Shown: piece after piece, positions 51,094 to 61,365 of the stretch
How positions within the stretch are numbered: the stretch's first letter is position 1
Layout of the letters: each line of letters opens with the position of its first letter
Assembly (NCBI GenBank): GCA_030323885.1
Contig: CM059203.1
Location: 5,642,001 to 5,706,000 of the forward strand
Source: Branchipolynoe longqiensis
Taxonomy: Eukaryota > Annelida > Polychaeta > Phyllodocida > Polynoidae
DNA length: 64,000 nucleotides
Direction: 5' to 3'
Position numbers and translations under genes: made by a program
The notes under the pieces: model-generated
Told to the model about the DNA's origin: nothing
Seen by the model: only the letters and a program-made list of their open reading frames with translations
The model's database searches: none

Positions 51094-51550
51094 AGGGGCT
51101 GTCACATTAGGGTTTTTTGCGGGAGCGTATGGCGGCGTAAGCGCGTTACGTCATATACGTCGGCATACGCCGTATACGCTACTCATACGCTACGCATACG
51201 CTACTCATATGCTACTCATACGCCGCCAGATGCCGCCAGATGCCGGCGTATGTGAAGCGTATGAGGCATACGCCGCCATACGCTTTCATAAATCCGTCCG
51301 TCCAAATTTGTTTGTGCATGCTAAAAAAAACCCGACCTATGAGGGCTATGGCCCATACTGTCAAAAAATGTCACAGCACGCTCCCATACGCTCCCATACG
51401 CTCCTCATACGCTCTCGTACGCTCCTCGTAGGTTCCACATACGCTCAAAACCACCCGAAAGGTCACCAAATGTCATCATAGGCCGGCACGCGCAGGACCT
51501 ACGTAGGTTTTCAATACGCTCCCGCCATACGCCGTAATGTGACAGGGCCT
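51094..51550. mobile_element. PIF/Harbinger-like MITE, 457 bp, TAA TSD
   Basis: The TIRs are AGGGGCTGTCACATTA and the complement of AGGCCCTGTCACATTA. TAA lies at 51091-51093 and 51551-51553. The interior is an array of CATACGCTACT and CATACGCTCC words. It inserted at the 3' end of the LINE fragment. Confidence 0.8.
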
Positions 51551-51735
51551 TAAGTACGTAAGCAAGTACCAGACTGAGCTACACTGGCACCCACTGGATG
51601 TAATAGGCATGTGAATTATGGCAGAGTAGCAGAGTAGTACCAGAAACAGCTACACTGGCACCTACTGGATGTAATAGAAGTGGGGATTACGACAGAGTAG
51701 CAGACAGAGTAAGTAGTACAAGAAACAGCTACACT

Positions 51736-51868
51736 TAAAAATTCATACTTGTTGCTACCTATCCTGGCACTTTGCACATTACTAGGATAGGGTAAGGAGC
51801 ACTGAAATGAGGAAGACCAAATTTTCCGCAATTGAAGTTTCTCCTACTTAATCAACTAAAATACAAAA
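51736..51868 (+). mobile_element. SINE-A body and short tail
   Basis: AAAAATTCATACTTGTTGCT then the GAATGAGGAAGACC-type short tail. The head is missing. Confidence 0.7.
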
Positions 51869-52107
51869 AAAAATGAAAAAAGCTGGATCTTCTGACTTAT
51901 GACCGAGAAGGCACTATTCTAAAGAATATTTATGAATTCAGGATGGCAGGATGGAACTTTGTGGGGGCTGGGATGAAAGGTGGATTGGGGGTGGCGGGGG
52001 GTGGGGGGGGGGGTACCAGGCAGATCCCCTTTAACCTGCATCCATTACATGGGCTCAGCTTAGCTATGATCCCCCAGGTTATCCCCGCTCATAATCCCTC
52101 AACTTAA

Positions 52108-52490
52108 TCAAAGACCCTATAATACTAAGACGGCTCACTCCCTATCTCTCCCATGGTAATGTAAATTTCGCAGTGCCACCTTGTGGTGGGTTTGATCAGC
52201 CCGGCTGCTGGTTGGTGTTTCACATGTAAACAGATGCAATTATATTATACATGAGATAGGTAAGTATGAATATACATCAATATGAAATTGCTATGAACAA
52301 ATACCCATCATCAGCATCATCATCAGCATCGCCATCATCACACATCCTTCACATTCATATATGTATTTATACATATTATATAGCACCTGTTTCAACCAAG
52401 AGAACAGCCAGCGCACCAAGTGGTGGGTTTGATCATTTTGATTACACAGTACAGGCTGAGTGAGCCGTCTTAGTATTATAGGGTCTTTGA
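52108..52490. mobile_element. MITE with perfect 33-bp TIRs and CTTAA TSD
   Basis: The TIR begins TCAAAGACCCTATAATACTA and ends CGGCTCACTC, identical at both ends. CTTAA flanks at 52103-52107 and 52491-52495, so the target may be TTAA. Inside each end lies a GTGGTGGGTTTGATCA direct repeat. 383 bp, non-coding. Confidence 0.85.
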
Positions 52491-52549
52491 CTTAATGGGC
52501 TTACTCTGATGCAAGGTCTAGTGGATTAATCAGGATGTGGTCAAATCCT

Positions 52550-52765
52550 GAGGGGTGTGGGTGGTGTGGTGTGGTGTGGTGTGTGGGTGTGGTGTGGTGT
52601 GGTGGGTGTGGTGTGGTGGGATGTGGTGTAGTGAGGTGGGGCGGGGTGGGGTGTGATGGGGTGTGGGTGTGATGGGGTGTGGGTGGGGCGGGTGTGGTGT
52701 GGTGTGGTGGGATGGGATGTGGTGCTGTGTAGTGTGGTGTGGTGTGGTGTGATGTGGTGGGCTTT
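52550..52765. repeat. GTGGT pentanucleotide array
   Basis: GTGTGGTGTGGTGGG-type repeats of about 215 bases, the reverse-complement type of 7978-8895. Confidence 0.9.
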
Positions 52766-53070
52766 AAAAAAAAATTGAATTTCTTTTTAAAGCGATGGTT
52801 TGTATATTCTGCTCATAACGTTTAAGTACCACTCTGCAGTAGTGGTCATAACTCCGTATGGGTTGATTTCCTTTTCTATTTTTTATTGGTTTGAATTATA
52901 TTTTTCTACATAGTTAACATTTGTAATACTTTGTGTCCATGTAATTAGTGCTTTAATCTAGATTTACAATGTTAGTTTTTTGTTTTTGTCACACCTTTGA
53001 AGGCTTACACGACAAGATTATGGAACAGGTTGTATGGGTAATGCTTTTTAACATTTGTTGGCTTCAGTGT
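52766..53070. other. No feature recognised
   Basis: AT-rich complex sequence of about 300 bases. Confidence 0.4.
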
Positions 53071-53071
53071 G

Positions 53072-53380
53072 TTGTTGTTTTATGTCCTAGCAACGTCTAT
53101 GGTCATATCAGGACAGGTACCGACTTGTGATAGTGTGCACTCATGGCCCCTTTATGGTGCATGTCCAGACCGCCGACACCATGACCCGATATCCCAGTCA
53201 GTCACATTATCCTAATACTGTGCATACCAGTCCTTGTCCTATCCTAATAACATCGACTGCCAAGCTAGGTAGCGATAAGTATCAATTTTAAAAGTCTCTG
53301 GTTTGACTCGGTTGGGATTCGAACTACTGACCTTGGGGATGGGAAGCCTGCGTTCTACCTATTCAGCTACAGGGTCCGGT
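53072..53380 (-). mobile_element. SINE-A, long type, alternative head
   Basis: Minus-strand head AGCTGAATAGGTAGAACGCA with B box AGTTCGAATCCC, then body, central block and tail. Confidence 0.8.
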
Positions 53381-53397
53381 ATGTCGGCGTCAGTCTA

Positions 53398-53714
53398 TTT
53401 TTTTCTTCTTGAAGATTTATACTGCCTATCATGGATAAGTCTGAGTAGACTTGTTTTCACGATTGGACAGTTTGTCGATAGAACGCCCAAGCCTATACTT
53501 TTACCGACCCAAGGGATTTTTAACCTCCCACACCACATAGACATGGTATGAGAGCAACCAGCCTTTGATGACGCTGTAATTTATCCACAGCGGTGGAAAT
53601 CCAAATTGGCAGAGGGGGGGGGGGGGCACGGGGAATCGAACCACCGACCTTCAGATTAGGAGTCCGACCTAGAAAAAAGTCAGACACTCTAACCACTCTG
53701 CCACAGAGAACGCC
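53398..53714 (-). mobile_element. SINE-B, left member of an inverted pair
   Basis: Head (GCGTTCTCTGTGGCAGAGTG, minus strand) to 3' end is complete. Confidence 0.88.
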
Positions 53715-53787
53715 ACCTTTGCTTAAGATGATATTGAGTTGTCTCATCTTTAACCATTACACACTATTCCACACTATTCCGATTAGG

Positions 53788-54098
53788 CGTTCTCTGTGGC
53801 GGAGTGATTAGAGTGTCTGACTTTTTTTCTAGGTCCGACTCCTAATCTGAGGGTTGGCGGTTCGATTCCCCATGCCCCCAGCTCTGCCAATTTGGATTTC
53901 CACTGCTGTGTATAACTTACAGCGTCATCAAAGGTCGGTTGCTCTCATACCATGTCTATGTGGTGTGGGAGGTTAAAAATCCCTTGGGTCGGTAAAAGTG
54001 TAGGCTCGGGCTTTCTATCGACCAGCAGTGGAGTGGGGAAGACCAGTCGTCTGTGACTGGGATTTCCCCTGCTTGGGACAACTAATGTACCAACAAAA
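53788..54098 (+). mobile_element. SINE-B, right member of an inverted pair
   Basis: Head GCGTTCTCTGTGGCGGAGTG to a short tail and A-rich end. The heads of the two copies face each other across 73 bases. Confidence 0.9.
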
Positions 54099-54214
54099 AT
54101 GAGAGACAAATAAGTGTTCACACTTCCTGTCTACCATTCGCTATATCGCTATATCGCTATATCGCTATAGTCTGAGAACCCCAGTTCTGTTGTCATGACT
54201 TCCTTCTTAGATAA

Positions 54215-54545
54215 GGAGCGGAACGTAGCTGAGGTGGTAGAGTGTCCACCCTTGAAGCTGTGGGTCATCCTATCGATCCTGCTCAGTGGACACATTTGCA
54301 GTTTGGGCTATTTTCTATTCCAACCAGTGGTCCACAACTGGTTCATCAAAGGCTGTGGTATGTGCTGTCGTGTCTGTGGGAAAGTGCATATAAAAGACCC
54401 CTTGCTGCTTATCGGAAAGAGTAGCCTATGTGACGGCAGCAGGTTTCCTCCAAAGAAATATGTCAGAATGACCACATGTTTGACGTCCAATAGCAAATGA
54501 TAAAAATCAGTGCGCTCTAGAGGCGCTGTTAAATAAAACAAACTT
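54215..54545 (+). mobile_element. SINE-C, full-length
   Basis: Head (ACGTAGCTGAGGTGGTAGAG), core (GGCTGTGGTATGTGCTGTC), GTGCATATAAAAGACCCC and the end GAGGCGCTGTTAAATAAAAC. Confidence 0.9.
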
Positions 54546-54589
54546 GTTTTCGTTCTTAGATATATCTCTAGTGCATTTTCAACGTAAGA

Positions 54590-54648
54590 CCATCCTGATA
54601 TCACTTTAAATGTTGCCAGGATGTAAAACTCCAACAGCCAACCAACCA
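54590..54648 (+). mobile_element. SINE-A tail-only copy
   Basis: CCATCCTGATATCACTTTAA then GTTGCCAGGATGTAAAAC and an A/C-rich end. It lies directly after SINE-C. Confidence 0.65.
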
Positions 54649-54799
54649 TCAACGTTAGATGAATAATGGCGGTGGGTTTTTCTTTTAGATTTTAGGTTTT
54701 TTTTGTTGCTTTTTTAAATCTGATGCTTGCAATAAAATATATCCTGAGATAAAATCGCAAAGAAGCAACACTTTGATCTTAAGAAGAGGTTGTTGGAGT

Positions 54800-55095
54800 A
54801 AGGTCAGGTTCAATAACTACGAGGGGGAGGGCGGTAGGGGAGGGGGGGGCGGCAGGGGATGGGGGGAGTTGTGGCGGGAGGAGGGGAGGGGGAATGAGTG
54901 AGTGGGGAGGGGGGGGGGTTGTGGGGAAGAGGGGAGGGGGAGGGGGAGGGGGTAGGATAGGGATAGGGGTAGGGAGAGGGAGAGGGAGAGGGAGGGGGAG
55001 GGGTTGGGGGAGGAGGGGGTAGGGGAGAGGGAGTGGGAGCGGGAGCGGGAGGGGGAGGGGGAAGGGGAGAGGGTTAGGTTTGTGGGAGGGAGGGG
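54800..55095. repeat. GGGGAGGGGGA purine array
   Basis: A G-rich plus strand with GGAGAGGGAGAGGGAG blocks. Pro-rich minus-strand frames are artefacts. Confidence 0.92.
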
Positions 55096-55104
55096 GAAGG
55101 GTAA

Positions 55105-55554
55105 AGGCTCTGTCCCACATCACCGAATTGGGGAAACGGAAAGAAACCAAACAAAGTCTGTTGATATCTGGCAAAGTCTGGTTTGTGTCCATTGCATATC
55201 CGTTGCATATCCGTTACATATCCATTGATATCTGTTGATATCCGGCCCAATCCGGTACAAGTTTTGAACATGTACGAAACTTGGAATGGATGCTGCCGGA
55301 TTGACGTCAATGGTTCTTGTCCGGTTTGAGTCCGTTTAGTCTGCTTACCATCCGTTGGTTATACGTTCATGTCCATTTCATGTCCATTTCTTGTCCATTT
55401 CTTGTCCATTTCATGTTCGTTCATTCAGTGGCCTTTGACCCGAAATCGCAACATTTTGAAACATTTTAATACATTTTGATACTTATCATGCCCAAACACC
55501 ACCGGACTAGAAAATGCTGTCCGTTGCTCAATCCGGTGATGTGTGACAGCCGCT
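55105..55554. mobile_element. PIF-like MITE, 450 bp
   Basis: The TIRs are AGGCTCTGTCCCACATCACC and the complement of AGCGGCTGTCACACATCACC. The flanks are TAA (left) and TTA (right), so the target match is imperfect. Interior words are CATATCCGTTGCATATCCG and TTCTTGTCC. Confidence 0.7.
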
Positions 55555-55559
55555 TTAGC

Positions 55560-55865
55560 ATTGTGTGGGGAGGAGGAGGAGGAGTGGCGGTCAGTGCTGT
55601 CTACAGTACTAAGTGTATGACTTGTTGCTATGGTTTGTACTGTATTTGAGATTATGAACATAATGATCATAGGAAAAATTTGTCTTAGTTAACTATAGTT
55701 TTGTGGTTAGTATGTGATTTATTAGTTTTTTTATGCGTTACAGGGTGGAGGTTATACTTTAGTATTTTGAGATTTTTTCATTTTCATTTTTATTAATTTT
55801 TCCTTTTTTGGGGGGGGGGGGAGAGAGGGGATTTGAAAGATGGAAAGATTTGAAAGATGGAAAGG
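55560..55865. other. No feature recognised
   Basis: About 300 bases of AT-rich complex sequence with a G run at 55812. Confidence 0.4.
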
Positions 55866-55869
55866 AGAA

Positions 55870-55977
55870 ACCAGTAGGGCAGCACTATAAAGTCAGTCAC
55901 CATGAGTGCACACTGTCCCATCCTGATATGACCTAAGATGTTGCCAGGACATAAAACACCAACAACCAACCAACCAA
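55870..55977 (+). mobile_element. SINE-A central block and tail
   Basis: GGGCAGCACTATAAAGTCAG to ACACCAACAACCAACCAACC. Confidence 0.7.
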
Positions 55978-56284
55978 ATCTTTTCCTGGTGCAGTGAATG
56001 CAGGCTACTGCCATGTTTATATTGTGAGTGCGAAGAAAACCAAACCAAGCTAAATCCACCTTGATGGTATTCGATAGAGAACACTATCAATCTGTGTGAG
56101 TGTTCCCTGGTCTGTGTCACGCTATTAGATTGCTTTATTGCGATAAAACCGTTAGCGCTGACCGACCCTAATAGTCAGAGTGATGACCCCTAGAAGGCGC
56201 GTGACCGCCCTCCAGTCTAGGTCAGGTTCTAAATAACCCTAGGCGAATATTTAGATTTCAAAACATATATGCGGAATAAATAAT

Positions 56285-57420
56285 TACACACCCTCCCTAC
56301 ACACCTTCCCTCCACACCCTCCCTTCACACCCTCCCTCCACACCCCTCCACACCCTCCCTCCACAACCCCTTCTCACCCTCCCTCCACACCCCCTCCACA
56401 CCCTCCTTCCACACCCTCCCTCACCACCCTCCTCCACACCATCCCTCCACACCCTCCCTACACACCCTCCCTCCACACCCACCCTCCCCACCCCCTCTCC
56501 CCACCCCTCCACATCCTCCCTCCACACACCTTCCACACCCTCCCTCACCACCCTCCTCCACACCCTCCCTCCACACCCTCCCTACACACCCACCCCTCCA
56601 CACCACCCTCCCCACCCCCTCCACATCCTCCCTCCACACCCCTTCGAACCCTCCCTCACCACCCCCTCCACACCCTCCCTCCCACATCCTCCTCCACACC
56701 CTCCCTCACCACCTCCCTCACCACCCTCCCTCACCACCCTCCCTCCAACCTTCCCTCACCACCCTCCCTCCACACCTTCCCTCCACACCTCCTCCACATC
56801 CTCCCTCCACACACCCTCCACACATCCCACCACACCCCCTCCACACCCTCCCTACACACCCTCTCTCCACACCCTCCTTTCACACCCTCCTCACACCCTC
56901 CACCACCCCTCCCTCCCCACCCCTCCCTCCCCACCCTCCCTCCCCACCCTCCCTCCACATCCTCCCTCCACCACACCCTCCCACCCTCCCTCCCCACCCT
57001 CCTCCCATCTCCTTCCACACCCTCCCTCACCACCCTCCTTCCATACCTTCCCTCTCCACATCCTCCCTCCCCACCCTCCTCCACACCCTCCCCACCCTCC
57101 CTCACACCCCCCTCCACCCCCCTCCCTCCACACCCTCCCTCCACACCCTCCCTCACCTACTCCCTCCACACCCTCCCTCCACACCCTTCCTCCACACCCC
57201 ATCCACACCCTCCCTTCGCACCATCCCTACAACCCCTCCACACCCTCCCTCACACCCTCCTCCACACCCTCTCTCCACACCCCTCCACACCCTCCCTAAC
57301 CACCGTCCTCCACACCTTCCCTCACCACCATCCCTCCACCCCCTCCATCAACACCCTCCCTCCACACCCTCCCTCTCCACATCCTCCCTCCCCACCCTCC
57401 ACACCACCCCTCCCTTTTCC
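56285..57420. repeat. CACCCTCCCTCCA minisatellite
   Basis: About 1.1 kb of CCACACCCTCCCT units of 12-15 bases. Gly-, Glu- and Val-rich frames on the minus strand are artefacts. Confidence 0.95.
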
Positions 57421-57534
57421 TTTCCCTCATCCTCTCCCTCTCCCCAGCCCCTAACTACCCACTAAAGGCCATAATCCAGTTTGGCTGTGACCTATATAAT
57501 GTTCTACTCCATGTAATTTGAATGACCTCTGAAC

Positions 57535-57853
57535 CAGGGCCACGTTCAGGGTACGTCTCGGAGATGTCTTGGCGACGTCGCGGCGATGCTTTTTGGCCTA
57601 TTTGTGTTCAGGGTGCGTTGCGGCGACGTCTCGGCGACGCCTCCCTTTTCAGATAGGAGACAAAAAGCGCCACGAAAATTTCCGCCGTCTCGAGTGGTTT
57701 CAGCCTATCAGAGCACAGCTTTCCCATTGCAAATGGCCGCTGCCTATGGGGGCCGCCATTTTCGAGACAACCAACTGCTTTTGCCGTTCAGACTGGTGTG
57801 ACGTCATGCCCGTCGTCGAGGCGCCACCGAGACGGACTCTGAACGCGGCCCTG
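57535..57853. mobile_element. TIR element with GGCGACG words
   Basis: The ends share CAGGGCC, CGTTCAG and CGTCTCGG in inverted order (about 23 of 27 bases). The interior contains TTGGCGACGTCGCGGCGATG and TCTCGGCGACGCC words and CGCCATTTTCG. No clear target duplication. Confidence 0.55.
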
Positions 57854-57971
57854 AATGGATCTCCAAATAACTTGAGCGCCACTTCTAATGTTCTGCAGGT
57901 TGCGGAATATGGGCGACAACTGAATCAAACCAATAACCACACAACTTATACTTGTCACTACATAGCCTGGA

Positions 57972-58203
57972 ACCAGACGGGATGGCCGAATGAGTTAGAG
58001 CGTCCGTCTTCCGGGTTGGTAAATCATGGGTTCAAATCCTGGTCGAGTCAAACCAATGACTTCAAAATTGATACGTGTCGCTTCCTAGCCAGATGCTTGG
58101 CATTACTAGGATAGGGCAAGGAGCAGTGGAATGAGGAAGACCAGTCGTCTGTGACTGAAATTTACCCTGCTTAAACAACTAATGTACCAAAAAAACTAAA
58201 AAA
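57972..58203 (+). mobile_element. SINE-A, short tail, full-length
   Basis: Head GGATGGCCGAATGAGTTAGA, B box GGTTCAAATCC, body, short tail and A-rich end. Confidence 0.9.
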
Positions 58204-58206
58204 AAC

Positions 58207-58425
58207 TTGGCACTACTAATACTAGCATCGGGCAAGGAGAGCAGTGGAATGAGGAAGACCAATTATGCGTGATTGAAATTTTCCCTGCTTAATCAACAAA
58301 AGTAATGATGATAAAAACGAAGCAATTCCATAACAACACGTATCCGACCAGGGGTCATTCAAAGGGAGCCTTACCCAACATTACACACTGATGAAATGCT
58401 TTATGGGTATGGCTTGGGTTGCAGA
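58207..58425 (+). repeat. Segment duplicated at 59585-59815
   Basis: SINE-A short-tail remnant (GAATGAGGAAGACCAATTAT) followed by CCGACCAGGGGTCATTCAAA and AACATTACACACT. The same order recurs 1.38 kb downstream. Confidence 0.65.
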
Positions 58426-58429
58426 ATTC

Positions 58430-58530
58430 TAGCGACAAATGAAACAAACCAATAACTAAAAAATCTATACATGTCACCACATAGCCTGACACTCGACATT
58501 ACTAATACTAGCATAGGGCAAGGAGTAGTA
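58430..58530 (+). repeat. SINE-A body fragment
   Basis: TACATGTCACCACATAGCCT then ATTACTAATACTAGCATAGG. The same fragment recurs at 58870, 58965, 59040 and 59575. Confidence 0.6.
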
Positions 58531-58546
58531 GTTCTCTGTGTATGTG

Positions 58547-58865
58547 GCGTTCTCTGTGGCGGAGTGGTTAGAGTGCCTGACTTTTTTCTAGGTCAGACTC
58601 CTAATCTGAGGGTCGGCGGTTCGATTCCCCGTGCCCCCAGCTTTGCCAATTTGGATTTCCACCGCTGTGTATAACTTACAGCGTCATCAAAGGCCGGTTG
58701 CTCTCATACCATGTCTATGTGGTGTGGGAGCTTAAAAATCCCTTGGGTCAGTAAAAGTGTAGGCTCGGTCTTTCTATCGACCAGCAGTGGATTGAGGAAG
58801 ACCAGTCGTCTATGACTGAAATTTCCCCTGCTTAAGCAACTAATGGACCAAAAAACCCCAAAAAA
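58547..58865 (+). mobile_element. SINE-B, full-length
   Basis: Complete head, B box GGTTCGATTCCCC, core, short tail and A-rich end. It splits the run of SINE-A body fragments. Confidence 0.9.
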
Positions 58866-59062
58866 CAAAAAATATATACATGTCACCACATAGCCGCACA
58901 CTCGGCATTACTACTACTAGCATAAGGCAAGGAATATTTTTAATTATTCTAACTAAACTAAAAATATATACATGTCACCACATAGCCTGGCACTCGACAT
59001 TACTAATACTAGCAAAGGGCAAGGAGCAGTAGAATAACTAAAAATATATACATGTCGCCATG
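58866..59062 (+). repeat. Tandem SINE-A body fragments
   Basis: Three partial repeats starting TATATACATGTCACCACATA. They look like local tandem duplication of a SINE body rather than independent insertions. Confidence 0.6.
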
Positions 59063-59490
59063 TAAAGTCTACGGCTCGAATCTGTGGTTGTGTAGGCAGG
59101 CAGGCTATAGTGAAATCAATACAGACAAAGAGAAAGGAAGAGTATAAAGTGTGAAAGAAGAAAGAGAGTCAAGCCTTCTGGTTTATTATTTATATGGTAC
59201 ATGGATTCAGTGTAGAGTATAACCCCACCCTATTCCCCCAATGGGAAACAAGGATTCTTTGCTCTACCAATAGAGATCCAGCATTCCTGGTCCCCATGGT
59301 TACCAGTGATCTGCCCACCACCACCAAGCTGTGTGGCTCCCCTGGCCACCACCAACCTTGAGCCTGAGTGTGGTGATCCTGACTAGCAGAGGGGGGGTGG
59401 GGGTAGGCTCTGAGTGCCCCTTACACACAGCCCTGCCAGCACCACTATGTCTATTTACATCTCAATCAGGCACCACCAGCCCTTACATAT
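59063..59490 (-). repeat. LTR-like repeat, copy 3 (longest)
   Basis: On the minus strand it could start TGTAAGGGCTGGTGGTGCC and end GCCTGCCTACA, with AATAAA near 59187. The TG...CA ends and signal suggest an LTR, but no internal region follows. Confidence 0.55.
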
Positions 59491-59584
59491 ACACATACAT
59501 GCACCTGGTCACGTATACCCAATCAGTAATAGAACATTTGCATTCCCCCACCAATGCTATAAATCGGAATATTTTACAACCACA

Positions 59585-59815
59585 TAGCCTGGCACTCGTC
59601 ATTACTAATACTAGCAAAGGGCAAGCAGCAATAGAATGAAGAAGAACGATTATGCGCGATTGAAATTTTCCCTGCTTAATCAACGAACGTAGTAACCACA
59701 AAAATGTAACAATTCCGTAACCAGGCGTGTCCGACCAGGGGTCATTCAAAGGGAGCCCTGCCCAACATTACACACTCCACATGGTAATCGATGAAATGCA
59801 TTATGGGTATGGCAG
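59585..59815 (+). repeat. Second copy of the 58207-58425 segment
   Basis: It has the same SINE-A remnant and CCGACCAGGGGTCATTCAAA block, with a small insertion (CCACATGGTAATCG). Confidence 0.65.
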
Positions 59816-59990
59816 GGGTGGGGTGGGGGGGGGGGGGGGGGGTGAGGGGGGCGTGTGGCATGGGGGTGGGCGGGAGGATTGAGGCAGAGGAGAGGCTGCG
59901 AAGTTATGGTTATAGGGTGCTTAGGGGGTCGTGGAGGGTTGGGGGTAATACTGTGAGGGGTGGGGGGGTGGGGGTCGTGGTGGTGGATTG
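59816..59990. repeat. G-rich low-complexity tract
   Basis: Long G runs (59826-59842) and GGGGTGGG repeats. Confidence 0.8.
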
Positions 59991-60010
59991 AGCATGCGGC
60001 TTCATGAGAC

Positions 60011-60362
60011 GACCAGACGGGATGGCCGAATGAGTTGAGCGTCCGTCTCCTGTTTTGGGAGATCGAGGGTTCCAAACCCATGGTTTCATTGGTTTGAACC
60101 CTTGTCGAGTCAAACCAATGAGTTACAAATTTATACTTGTCACTTCCTAGCCAGGCCCTCGGCATTATTAGGATAGAGCAAGGACTGGTTGGCTCAGTGT
60201 CAGGATAATGTGACTGGGTGAGATATCGGGTCATGGTGCTGGTGGCCTGATTTTCCAGTGGGGCAGCACTATACAGTCACCATGAGTGTGCACTGTCACA
60301 AGTCGGTACCCATCCTAATATGACCTTATATGTTGCTAGGACGTAAAACAACAACAAACAAA
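60011..60362 (+). mobile_element. SINE-A, full-length, with 12-bp TSD
   Basis: GCTTCATGAGAC (59999-60010) and GCTTCATAAGAC (60366-60377) flank it. The head, body, central block and tail are complete. Confidence 0.9.
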
Positions 60363-60419
60363 TAAGCTTCATAAGACAGTGGTCAGATATGGTGGACACG
60401 GGATGAGAGACACAGCAAA

Positions 60420-61365
60420 GGGATGGGAACCATGATTGGGATAATGCTGGGGATAATGCTGGGGATAATGCTCGGTATGAGGATTGGGATAATGCTCGGG
60501 ATAATGTTTATCATGAGGATTGGGATAATGTTGGGGATGAGGATCGGGACGAGGGTCAAGATTTTTGGGATAAAGACTGGGATACTGCCTGGGATGATGC
60601 ATGGGATTATGACGGGGATAATGAATGGGATAATGCTGATATCTTGACCGGGATCATGACTTGGATACTGATTGGGATACTGATTGGGATACTGATTGGG
60701 ATAACGATTGGGATAATGATAGGGATAATGATAGGGATAATGATTGGGATAATGACTGATAATAATTAGGATAATGATTGGGATAATGACTGGGATCATG
60801 ACTGGGATAACGACTGGGGTGACGACTGCTATACTGGTTGGGACACTGGTTGGGACACTGGTTGGGACACTGGTTGGGATAATGACTGGGATAATGACTG
60901 GTATACTGGTTGGGATACTGGTTGGGATAATGAATGGGATAATGACTGGGATAATTGATGTGATAATGACTGGGGTAATGACTGGTATACTGGTTGGAAT
61001 ACTGGTTGGGATAATGAATGGGATAATGACTGGGATAATTGATGTGATAATGACTGGGTTAATGACTGGTATACTGGTTGGAATACTGGTTTGGACATTG
61101 TTTGGGATACTGGTTGGGATAATGACTGGGATACTGACTGATTTAATGACTGGAATATTGACTGGAATAATGACTGGGGTAATGACTGGGATTTTTACTG
61201 GGATTATTACTGGGGTGATTACAGGAATCATGTTTGAGATAATACTCAAAATAACGATCGGGATGATAATCGGGATAATGAGCAGGATAATGAGGAGGAT
61301 ACTGAGTAGGATAAAAATCGAGGTAATGATTGAGGTAATGCTGGCCTTTCTCCTCCTTGATAATG
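60420..61365. repeat. GGGATAATGACT minisatellite
   Basis: Units of about 12 bases (GGGATAATGACT, GGGATACTGGTT). The 370-codon minus-strand frame rich in Ile, Pro and Val reflects the 12-base period. Confidence 0.93.

Larger units (their letters stand above)
49780..51735. repeat. About 72-bp minisatellite split by LINE and MITE
   Basis: The unit contains CAGCTACACTGGCACCCACT then GGATGTAATAG and GAATTATGGCAGAGTAGCAC. It runs 49780-50395 and resumes 51560-51735. Confidence 0.88.

Noticed and set aside
53788..53880. tRNA gene at SINE-B and SINE-A heads
   Set aside because: A and B boxes are present, but each is followed by the same SINE body and tail, and the acceptor stems do not pair. They are SINE promoters.
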